From BOG-1112 sp964635325 (lineage in GTDB: Bacteria; Bdellovibrionota_B; Oligoflexia; Oligoflexales; Bog-1112), in contig CAZWOL010000023.1 in NCBI GenBank assembly GCA_964635325.1, positions 1 to 43,684 of the forward strand: a stretch of DNA of 43,684 nucleotides, written 5' to 3'. Position numbers and translations under genes: made by a program. Numbering within the stretch: position 1 is the first letter of the stretch; every line of letters begins with the position of its first letter. Positions 8,101-14,377 of the stretch are shown here, one piece after another. The notes beneath the pieces are model-generated. The model was not told the DNA's origin, made no database searches, and was given only the letters and a program-made list of their open reading frames with translations.

Positions 8101-8583
8101 CAATTGCAGAGCGCGAATCATCTCCCGGAATTTTCGAGAGAACGAAGGTTCCCAGTCATTGATAATGTTTTTGACGGTTTGCTGTGTCAGTGTCGAAGCG
8201 CCGCGTCGGAAATTTCCTCGTTTGGTAGCACCCTCAAAGAGAGCGCTCGCAATTGCGAGAGGGTCTATACCGACATGACGGTAGAAATTTTTGTCCTCCA
8301 CCGCAACGACAGCATTGATCATGTGAGCAGGGATTTCATCGATCGGTACATAACGTCGATGTCGGGACTCAAAGATGCTACCTATACGTGTTTTGTCATC
8401 ATTGTAAAAGAGGCTGGTCTCTTCTTGGAACATCGCAAGAATAGTCGTCTTCTTCAGCTGTGTGTAGTCGCCATAGCGAACCTGGTAGAACACATAAGCA
8501 AGCCCACCGATGCCCCCTGCGGCAGCGAGAAACATCACGATGAACACACTCCAGAAAACATTTTTGAAGATTTTTTTTAGCAT
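5176..8583 (-). CDS. class A penicillin-binding protein (PBP1A family), with large insertion
   Basis: A bifunctional peptidoglycan glycosyltransferase/DD-transpeptidase of the inner membrane facing the periplasm. Residues about 5-32 form the transmembrane anchor. The GT51 domain has VEDKNFYRHVG (catalytic Glu near residue 96) and GASTLTQQTVKN. An OB-like domain follows (about 370-470). The transpeptidase motifs are SVFK (nucleophile Ser near 488), SEN (near 546) and KTGT (near 967). Roughly 420 residues separate SEN from KTGT, far more than in usual PBP1A, so this 1135-residue protein carries an extra helical-looking insert. I chose ATG 8583; the frame extends to a TTG at 8616 without better support. 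It is divergent from htrA and shares its regulatory region. Confidence 0.9.
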   Translation of the reverse strand: MLKKIFKNVFWSVFIVMFLAAAGGIGGLAYVFYQVRYGDYTQLKKTTILAMFQEETSLFYNDDKTRIGSIFESRHRRYVPIDEIPAHMINAVVAVEDKNFYRHVGIDPLAIASALFEGATKRGNFRRGASTLTQQTVKNIINDWEPSFSRKFREMIRALQLERIYDKRQILEFYLNQFHVVGNGNGVDIASRYYFDKDVKDLDLVEAAFIAGSVKAPGKYNPFIKFSKEEKEQAKVHANDRKNYVLLQMFEQTWITQDEYKTAVATKVPFKKGEFRTAEVSLVDLIQGQLEKKEILEALGIKSPDELSIAGLKVFTTIDMDFQRAAQLAMRRNLSRLESILGGFAPEAAENYRKLRDLKVDEFVYGKVTEITSTSPKTASLKVSFGVPHGVVPNESLVRYAKILNLVDGRGHEYYLQQLLSKIKVGDTLYLEVMSHDHETNEAVLELHKRPTISGGLIALDKGEVRAIISGFDTLGYNRAVTAKRQAGSVFKAPVYFAALQLGWSILDRLDNIRQVFPYQGRFYFPRPDHRSPYESVSLLWSGVMSENLASVSLAAHLLDKVNFDQFKQLLKTMGLSPNPDEVPRDYHYRVAKETGVQLDNDGVEEFQLTNAVNDLAPDLVFGGDDSVLKKLKLMWWGQGYVDELRRILLSSGEDNNLKEKAIRKELVMNNYLRVRALNSQLVTDIRVLQSRMEKSTLEQLFQDPVARLILNRFRVLSDTPLPKIAYYYKLTEEERVPQSAHLPLLDMSGRPLMPSDLESLIKSAGIEDMSLGLGSISESIWIDGFVQRKTINQITHQIAKHMDDIKRMEDDPYRLFSYFQHHDFRIGLGLKYLVKLAQASGVQNRLEAVLSYPLGTNDVTTSEVAKIYQTFMAGKTYKFYEEGASNQISFIRRIEDRFGNVLYEANPKEEQLVAPHIAQQVREILRRVVTHGTGRRARGELYVSLPDNSPEAKGAMRQVRVPSFGKTGTTNDFTTAYFAGFMPYPTEKGKPLNPENSYTVATYVGYDMNKIMRKGMQRIYGGVGALPIWTDFLKEVISIKKYADYIDPNIKIEWPLMNEARTVPYLVELPRGLILSSGGGETENFRTTNISKNGEEYVNDYELRDTPNSTVLNLSPDPSHRLFSPFQLGTKVKE

Positions 8584-8631
8584 TCGCAGTCTCTTAAATT
8601 CTAATCTACGGTACAATAAATAATGGAATAC

Positions 8632-8721
8632 GAGAGTGTCTTGTAAAGTCGATAGAGTTAGGCGCGATGAGCACCAAAACGCAAGGCTAACAACGCCATA
8701 TTGTCTTTACAAGACACTCTC
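8632..8721. promoter_or_regulatory. divergent control region with perfect 17-bp inverted repeat
   Basis: GAGAGTGTCTTGTAAAG (8632-8648) is exactly complementary to CTTTACAAGACACTCTC (8705-8721), with 56 bases between. Read outward, each arm presents the same CTTTACAAGACACTCTC toward its gene: 49 bases ahead of the penicillin-binding protein start and 36 bases ahead of htrA. TTTACA could serve as a -35-like element in both directions, with an AT-rich -10 region on the PBP side. The arrangement suggests shared control of both genes. Alternatives are a 90-bp non-autonomous element with 17-bp terminal repeats or a long RNA hairpin. Confidence 0.6.
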
Positions 8722-8756
8722 TAAGCCCAGACCCATTTTACAGGAAGACAAGCCCA

Positions 8757-9845
8757 GTGTCCCATTGCTTAGTGACTGTTTGCAAGATCCTTATTGGCTC
8801 CGTGATGCTTCTCTCGAGCTTCGCACCCCAGCTCGAAGCCAAGACTCTCTATTCCTACACGGAACTCGTGTCGCAATCCGTACAAGGTGTTGTCCACATC
8901 CGAACAAGCAGCCCCGTACACCACGAATTGCCTCTTGATCTAGGAGCTTTTTTCTTTGAAGGACAAAACCCGCCGAAGGCAAGTTCAGGCGCGCTTGGTT
9001 CTGGCTTTGTGTTGGATCGAGATGGCTACATCGTCACCAATGCACACATCATCCGTGACTATAAGAACATCGAAGTGTTCTTTAGCCACAGTCGCAAGAG
9101 TGTGCCTGCACAAGTGGTCGGTGTAGATGTCAAATTCGATCTTGCCCTACTCAAAATCAAACCCACAAAGCTCTCCCTGCATCCCCTCGATCTAGCGGAT
9201 AGCAGTCGTGTGCGCATCGGAGACCCAGTACTTGCGATCGGCAATCCCTTTGGATATTCGCCCATCGTATATTCAGGTATTGTCTCCTCCTATGGCCCAG
9301 TCTCTGGGACTCACCTGAACGACTCCTATTGGCGTACAGATGCACGCATCGATCCTACCAATTCGGGTGGACCCCTTATCGATGCACGTGGACGTGTAGT
9401 TGCTGTCAATACTGCACTCGTTACACAAGTGCGGACAGGTTATGCGCTTCCGATCAATGTAGCGAAAACTATACTGAGTGATTTGCGTCGTCATGGCAAA
9501 GTGCAACGTGCCTGGCTCGGTGTTGTTGCAAAGAACATGCTCTCACCCGAAGACCTTGCTTACACCGGCAACCCGTCTGCTATAAGTGGAGTTATTCTTA
9601 GCAACTTGATCATCGATGGGCCTGCATCCAAAGCAGGTCTGAAGGAGGGTGATCTGTTGGTTAGTTTTGGTCGCGAGAAGGTGACGGACCTCAATGCACT
9701 GCAAAGCCTGCTCCTCAAAAGCAAACCTGCAGAGAAGGTGACGCTGAAAGTTTATCGTGAAGGCAAAGGCTTTTTACAAATCCCTATCCATCTTGGGCAG
9801 GTCCCCAAGACGCAAGATTTGTCGAGTGGTGAAGACATTATGTAG
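8757..9845 (+). CDS. periplasmic HtrA/DegP-family serine protease with one PDZ domain
   Basis: Degrades or refolds damaged envelope proteins, by family knowledge. The catalytic triad is visible as His97 (TNAHII), Asp128 (FDLALLKI) and Ser203 (TNSGGPL), so it should be active. A single PDZ domain occupies about residues 265-345 (VILSNLIIDGPASKAGLKEGD), like DegS or short HtrA forms rather than two-PDZ DegP. The N-terminus is a signal peptide ending QLEA|K near residue 28; with a GTG start at 8757, AGGA lies 11 bases upstream. A GTG at 8772 is an alternative start. It is transcribed away from the penicillin-binding protein gene, fitting an envelope-maintenance pair. Confidence 0.9.
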   Translation: MSHCLVTVCKILIGSVMLLSSFAPQLEAKTLYSYTELVSQSVQGVVHIRTSSPVHHELPLDLGAFFFEGQNPPKASSGALGSGFVLDRDGYIVTNAHIIRDYKNIEVFFSHSRKSVPAQVVGVDVKFDLALLKIKPTKLSLHPLDLADSSRVRIGDPVLAIGNPFGYSPIVYSGIVSSYGPVSGTHLNDSYWRTDARIDPTNSGGPLIDARGRVVAVNTALVTQVRTGYALPINVAKTILSDLRRHGKVQRAWLGVVAKNMLSPEDLAYTGNPSAISGVILSNLIIDGPASKAGLKEGDLLVSFGREKVTDLNALQSLLLKSKPAEKVTLKVYREGKGFLQIPIHLGQVPKTQDLSSGEDIM

Positions 9846-9870
9846 AGAATGTATAGGCAGGTTCTAGATT

Positions 9871-11013
9871 TTACTCTTTAGACTCGTCTGTGCTGTTCTT
9901 TCTTTGAGTCGTCCATATGTGACAAGCAGGTTGTTTTCTCCTCGCTGCTACTATAGTTCTTCTCCTTCTCCCAGTTGGGCTATCTTGCCTTTCCCCCCGC
10001 ATGGCATTCAGCGTGTCATTAAGTACCTTAAAATTTAGAAAATCGTTTTCATCACAATCAGATGGGCGTGGATCAAATTCCAGTAGATCTCCAATGCTGT
10101 TCTCTGAACTGTAGCTGCTAGAACTGTAGCTGCTAGAACTGTAGCTGCTAGAACTGTAGCTGCTAGAACTGGAGCTACTAGAACTGGAGCTACTAGAACT
10201 GTAGCTACTAGAACTTGAAAACATACGTATCAAAATATTATTCAATTCTGAGTTGTATCCCTCATATTTTGTGTGTCCCATCTGCTCCAGGTATTTTAAG
10301 AAGATTTTTCGAGAGGAGTCCTGTGAATAAGCTATACCAGAGAGAAGAATATGTTCAGCTTCAGTGAGGAGATTGCGATTGTTGCTGGTGTAAAAAAACT
10401 CCATTCGAGATAAGAGCTCCTGATCGTCGATCAATCTAGATTCTGAGGCGATACGATAGAGTTCGAAACACATGTAGGTTTGTAAGTCGGAGTCGAAGAA
10501 TGACTGAGTTGTTTGCATTCTGATTGGATCTATGAAAGCTAATAGAACATTTCTCAGAGAATCTCTATTTGCAAAAGGGAACATGTTTTCAGGAAGGTAT
10601 TCATCGAATAATTGACTTTCAAATCGAGTCGCAAGATTTAAGGTCAGATATCCACTTTTTTTCTGAAAGTCAGGCTGTTTGGGGTCTAGTTGTTGTTTGC
10701 TTTTTTCAAGCAAGTCAGAACTAAATTCGAAGCATTTTTTGCTGGTCTTAATTTTGAACGCAGTGGCTATCTGCTCTAAATGATCCTCTACATCAGTATT
10801 CCTATGAGATAGACGATAGGCAAAGAGTATCTCCCAATAAAGGACTGCGGCTCTTTGTGTAAGAATTGTATAAAGTAGTCGATTTTGTTCGGTAGAAGAT
10901 GATGAATTGAAGTCTTCTGGCCTGTGATGCTTTTCTTCGTGGCTTCCTCGTGCAGAGATAGATAGTGCTAGACTTAAGATCAGACTCAAGAATAAGACAG
11001 GAACTTGTTTCAT
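9871..11013 (-). CDS. exported protein of unknown function with polyserine tract
   Basis: No family recognised. The ATG at 11013 has AAGG six bases upstream and begins a signal peptide (MKQVPVLFLSLILSLALS, cleavage near ISARG). The upstream in-frame start at 11064 is not supported. A mainly helical 230-residue region follows, then a tract of about 40 residues made almost only of Ser with Tyr at every fifth position, encoded by 15-bp tandem repeats. The tail is basic (GRRRRTIVAARRKQ). Signal peptide plus low-complexity tract suggests an exported or surface protein. Convergent with htrA, only 25 bases apart. Confidence 0.65.
   Translation of the reverse strand: MKQVPVLFLSLILSLALSISARGSHEEKHHRPEDFNSSSSTEQNRLLYTILTQRAAVLYWEILFAYRLSHRNTDVEDHLEQIATAFKIKTSKKCFEFSSDLLEKSKQQLDPKQPDFQKKSGYLTLNLATRFESQLFDEYLPENMFPFANRDSLRNVLLAFIDPIRMQTTQSFFDSDLQTYMCFELYRIASESRLIDDQELLSRMEFFYTSNNRNLLTEAEHILLSGIAYSQDSSRKIFLKYLEQMGHTKYEGYNSELNNILIRMFSSSSSYSSSSSSSSSSSSSSYSSSSYSSSSYSSSSYSSENSIGDLLEFDPRPSDCDENDFLNFKVLNDTLNAMRGERQDSPTGRRRRTIVAARRKQPACHIWTTQRKNSTDESKE
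10106..10215. repeat. 15-bp tandem repeat (seven full units) coding for Ser/Tyr pentapeptides
   Basis: GAACTGTAGCTGCTA and one- or two-base variants (GAACTGGAGCTACTA, GAACTGTAGCTACTA) repeat seven times with a partial eighth. On the coding strand each unit gives five residues, SSSYS or all Ser. Because the unit is 15 bp, gain or loss of copies changes the length of the tract without a frameshift. Confidence 0.9.
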
Positions 11014-11127
11014 ACATAGCCTTTCTAGGTGTTCAAAGTTAGGTGGCATTTTTGGATTATCCAAGGCGGGTCTCTATCATTTTGCGTCAAGAATGTCACT
11101 AAGTTTGAGCCGCTCATCTCGAGGAGC

Positions 11128-12288
11128 TCAATAGTTTGCCATCGTCAGGACATTTTTGAGGGAACGCACATGAACACGTCCACTGGCTAGGTTGTAGCTA
11201 TCCGATTCTGGAGTCACAACAATAAGAGTTTCAATTTGCAGGCTATCTAAAGTTGTGAGTATGTGTGAGTCGATCTTAGGGTTTGAGGAGGCCTTGAATT
11301 CAAAAGCATAGGTTTTAGACTTTTTAGAAAAGATGAGGTCGATCTCCTCTCCACTATGAGACCGATAGAAACCATAAGGATGCTTGGGTCTAAAATGCTG
11401 AAGCACATGCTTGATAGCAAAGCCTTCCCACACGCTGCCGTAGCCAGGATGATTATAGACTTCATCAAAATTTTCTAGCTCCAGTAGCGAGTTAAACACA
11501 CCTGCGTCGCTGATGTAATACTTGGGAGCTTTAACGAGTCGCTTCTTTATATTTACAATGAAGGGCTCTAGACAAAAGACCATGAAAGAACCCACCAGAA
11601 TGTCGAGATAGCGTTTGATGGTGGGATGTGTTACATCGAGCGATTGTGCCAACTTAGAATAGTTCATAATTTGACCATTCGAATGCGCTAGCATCAGCCA
11701 GAGGCGACGCATCAAATTTGGACTACAGTCTATACCCATCAAATTTAGGTCGCGTTCCATGAATGTTGTTAGAAAATTCTCACGCCATAAAAAGCTCAAG
11801 TGCTCGTCCTGCGCAAAAAGGCTATCCGGAAATCCTCCTCGTGTGAGAAGCACGCGCCAATCCAACCCAAAGTCTTGGACTTCTGTGAGCGAGAACGGTT
11901 CAAGATGTTTGTAAACAATGCGGCCTGCCAACGTTTCAGACGTCTGACGTAGGAGATCTGGAGAAGCAGACCCCAGAATCAGAAAGCGGCCAGGTCTGCG
12001 ATCCATATCGATGAGAGAACGTAGGATGGGAAATAATTCGGGAGAGCGTTGAATCTCGTCCAAGCAGATTAAACGGTGAGCATGTTCCTTGAAAAAGAAC
12101 TCAGCATCGCTCAGTTTTGCTAAATCGGAAGGACGCTCCAGATCCAAATAGAGGGCATTTTCGAACTTCGCGCATAGATGTTTTGCTAGTGTTGTTTTTC
12201 CCACCTGGCGGGGGCCAAGGATTGCTACGACAGGAAAAGAGGAGAGATGTCTAAGCGTTTCATCTTCAATATTTCTTTTTATTTTCAA
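11128..12288 (-). CDS. AAA-type ATPase with C-terminal DUF4143 domain
   Basis: Typical of the AAA_14/DUF4143 family, whose cellular role is not settled. Walker A is GPRQVGKTT (residues 25-33), Walker B is LICLDEIQ, and SASPDLLRQTSETLAGR matches the family's sensor region. The C-terminal DUF4143 part contains GEEIDLIF and YAFEFKAS, an E-x-D...E-x-K pattern recalling PD-(D/E)xK nucleases. The start is TTG at 12288, chosen because KIKRNIEDE is the usual family beginning and no in-frame ATG lies upstream before a stop. Six bases before it sits a perfect 23-bp inverted repeat. The family is often mobile between genomes, and a single isolated copy like this is common. Confidence 0.85.
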   Translation of the reverse strand: MKIKRNIEDETLRHLSSFPVVAILGPRQVGKTTLAKHLCAKFENALYLDLERPSDLAKLSDAEFFFKEHAHRLICLDEIQRSPELFPILRSLIDMDRRPGRFLILGSASPDLLRQTSETLAGRIVYKHLEPFSLTEVQDFGLDWRVLLTRGGFPDSLFAQDEHLSFLWRENFLTTFMERDLNLMGIDCSPNLMRRLWLMLAHSNGQIMNYSKLAQSLDVTHPTIKRYLDILVGSFMVFCLEPFIVNIKKRLVKAPKYYISDAGVFNSLLELENFDEVYNHPGYGSVWEGFAIKHVLQHFRPKHPYGFYRSHSGEEIDLIFSKKSKTYAFEFKASSNPKIDSHILTTLDSLQIETLIVVTPESDSYNLASGRVHVRSLKNVLTMANY

Positions 12289-12293
12289 TGCTT

Positions 12294-12346
12294 ATACTCT
12301 ATTATGAAAATTGAAAGTCTCGATTTCAATTTTCATAATAGAGTAT
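12294..12346. promoter_or_regulatory. perfect 23-bp inverted repeat upstream of the AAA ATPase
   Basis: Arms 12294-12316 and 12324-12346 are exact complements around the spacer GTCTCGA. The arms are AT-rich (ATACTCTATTATGAAAATTG and onward). The repeat ends five bases from the TTG start codon, so as RNA it would form a very stable hairpin next to the translation start, and as DNA it could be an operator or the pair of ends of a small element. It occupies half of the 106-base gap to the ABC-F gene. Confidence 0.8.
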
Positions 12347-12394
12347 ATTGCTTTAAAAGTCACCGGCTCCATATCTTGATCCTGCTTAGACAGG

Positions 12395-14302
12395 CTAGGC
12401 CTTACTCATTTCTTCGCTCAGTTTGAGCCACTCGTCTTCAAGCGTCTGCATTTTACTCTCCAGCTCGAGTTTTTGTGTTGCTAACTCATAGCAACGTTGG
12501 TGATCGTGTGCTGCCTGGATCAAAGCCTCATCGATGTTCTGTACCTCTTTGCTTAGCTTGGACATCTGCTCCTCACATTTTTGCAGTTGCTTGCGCATCT
12601 GCCCAAGAGAGCGCTCCTTACTCTTGTCGTTGCTAGCAGGCTTGTCTTTTTTCACAGAAACCTTGGGACTATCATCGTCGATCGCAAAAACATCTGGAAA
12701 ATTAGAGTCTGCAGCTAGACGCTGGTAGTCCTCGATGTTGCCCTCGAAGAGACGGGCGCGTCCGTCTTTGGTCATTACAAACACATGTGTGCAAATTGCA
12801 TCGATAAACTCGCGATCGTGACTTACAAAGACGATGGTCCCCTTATAATCTTGAAGAGCCTTTGTCATACAAGCGATGCTGTTCATGTCTAAGTGGTTGG
12901 TCGGTTCATCAAGCATCACAAGGTTGGCTTTTTTGCCAAGTATACAGGCAAGACCCACGCGACTTTTTTCACCCCCAGAAAGTACCGACACAGGTTTGAA
13001 AACGTCTGCACCCCTGAATAAGAAACCACCGAGTATGCTACGTGCCTGCTGTTCACCGATCGGAGAGGCATTCAGTAGATTTTCCAATACGGTTGCATTG
13101 GCATTCAAATAATCCAATTGGTCCTGTGAAAAATAAGCTTTCAGTACTCGCGGGGACAGTTTGAAATCCCCACCCAAACTTGGACACAGACCCATGATCG
13201 TTTTCAACAAAGTTGATTTGCCGATACCGTTTGCACCGATGATCGCAATCTTCTGTCCCTTCTCCACATTGAGTTGGATGTTGCGGCAGAGTACCTTGTG
13301 ATAACCAATCTCACCCTTGTCGATGCTAAGTACCATTCGATCTACATTTGCAGGCTCGGGTAAGGTAAAATGTATGGCTGCCTGCGCTTTTGCTACAGGA
13401 ATTGCATTCATCTCTTCTTCGAGCTTTTCAATCATCTTGCGTCGTGATTGGGCCTGAGCAGCTTTGGTTGCTTTGGCACCAAAACGATCGACAAAGTCCT
13501 GCATACTGTCGCGTTTGTCTCGTAAGTTTTTAAGTGTCTTCTCTGCAAGCTCCGCATTCTCAGCCTGCTTCTTTAGGAAAAAATCGTAGTTGCCAGCATA
13601 CGGAGTGATATGACCATAAGCAATGTGCAAGGTCCAATTTGCCAGACGGTTGAGAAGACTTCGATCATGCGACACAAAAATGAGTGTGCCCGTGAAACTC
13701 TGCAGATAGCGCTCAACCCAAACCAAAGACGGAAGATCCAAGTGGTTGGTAGGCTCATCGAGAATCAAAACGTGAGGGTCGACCAGAAAAAGCTTTGCCA
13801 GCTCCACCCGCATGCGCCAGCCTCCAGACAGAGACTTTGGTGAATCCGTCATCTGTGCTTTGTCAAAGCCAAGACCAAGCAGTATTTTTTCCGCTTTTGA
13901 ACGCAACTCATAACCACCGTGCAGACGAAACTGTGTTTCTGCATTTTCAAAAGCAGCGAGTGTCTTGTCATCGCTATGGTGCTCAAGGTCCGCAAGAGCT
14001 TTGTTCATTTTCTCCTGCAGTCGACGTATTTTCTCGTTTGCGGTCTCACACTCTTCGATGATCGTCGCTTTTGGGTTGGGATTAGGCTCCTGTGGAAGAT
14101 AGGCCATCAGGCAGTCACCCGGCTTGAGGACTTCTCCCCCATCAGACGTGTCTAGACCACAAAGTATATTCAGTAAGGTTGTCTTGCCTGCCCCATTGTC
14201 ACCCACTACCGCTATTTTTTTGCCGATGGGAAACTGGTAACTTTGTTCGTTAAGAATCGTTTTGTCTGCAAAACGTTTGGATAGTTTTTCAATGCGTAAC
14301 AT
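12395..14302 (-). CDS. ABC-F family ATPase (Uup/YheS-like)
   Basis: A soluble protein with two ATP-binding cassettes and no membrane segments; ABC-F proteins act on the ribosome. Domain 1 has Walker A GDNGAGKTT (34-42), signature LSGGWRMRVELA and Walker B VLILDEPTNHLD. Domain 2 has GANGIGKST, LSGGEKSRVGLA and LVMLDEPTNHLD. Between them is the family's helical linker, rich in Lys/Glu/Arg, and at the C-terminus a coiled coil (KEQMSKL to EEMSKA) as in Uup. I set the start at ATG 14302 (AGGAAA just upstream), giving 635 residues, the usual length; the open frame continues upstream only through the UbiD 3' end. All catalytic motifs are intact. Which translation step it serves cannot be told. Confidence 0.9.
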   Translation of the reverse strand: MLRIEKLSKRFADKTILNEQSYQFPIGKKIAVVGDNGAGKTTLLNILCGLDTSDGGEVLKPGDCLMAYLPQEPNPNPKATIIEECETANEKIRRLQEKMNKALADLEHHSDDKTLAAFENAETQFRLHGGYELRSKAEKILLGLGFDKAQMTDSPKSLSGGWRMRVELAKLFLVDPHVLILDEPTNHLDLPSLVWVERYLQSFTGTLIFVSHDRSLLNRLANWTLHIAYGHITPYAGNYDFFLKKQAENAELAEKTLKNLRDKRDSMQDFVDRFGAKATKAAQAQSRRKMIEKLEEEMNAIPVAKAQAAIHFTLPEPANVDRMVLSIDKGEIGYHKVLCRNIQLNVEKGQKIAIIGANGIGKSTLLKTIMGLCPSLGGDFKLSPRVLKAYFSQDQLDYLNANATVLENLLNASPIGEQQARSILGGFLFRGADVFKPVSVLSGGEKSRVGLACILGKKANLVMLDEPTNHLDMNSIACMTKALQDYKGTIVFVSHDREFIDAICTHVFVMTKDGRARLFEGNIEDYQRLAADSNFPDVFAIDDDSPKVSVKKDKPASNDKSKERSLGQMRKQLQKCEEQMSKLSKEVQNIDEALIQAAHDHQRCYELATQKLELESKMQTLEDEWLKLSEEMSKA

Positions 14303-14335
14303 GATTTTCCTAAATTTGAAGTCGTCATTACTTGT

Positions 14336-14377
14336 CATCCCTCGGCTACGCTCGGGATTGCGAAGCCGCTTAGCCGA
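14336..14377. repeat. degenerate palindromic repeat at the ubiD 3' end
   Basis: CCCTCGGCTACGCTCGGG (14339-14356) resembles the core of the repeats at 4493 and 5105. TCGGCTA (14342-14348) pairs with TAGCCGA (14371-14377), which covers the ubiD stop codon. It probably belongs to the same family of intergenic elements and supplies the last bases of the ubiD reading frame. Confidence 0.45.

Noticed and set aside
8077..8580. 167-residue plus-strand open frame
   Set aside because: It is antisense to the GT51 domain, which carries clear catalytic motifs.
10106..10215. Regular repeats considered as a CRISPR array
   Set aside because: Units are 15 bp with no spacers and are translated in frame as Ser/Tyr.
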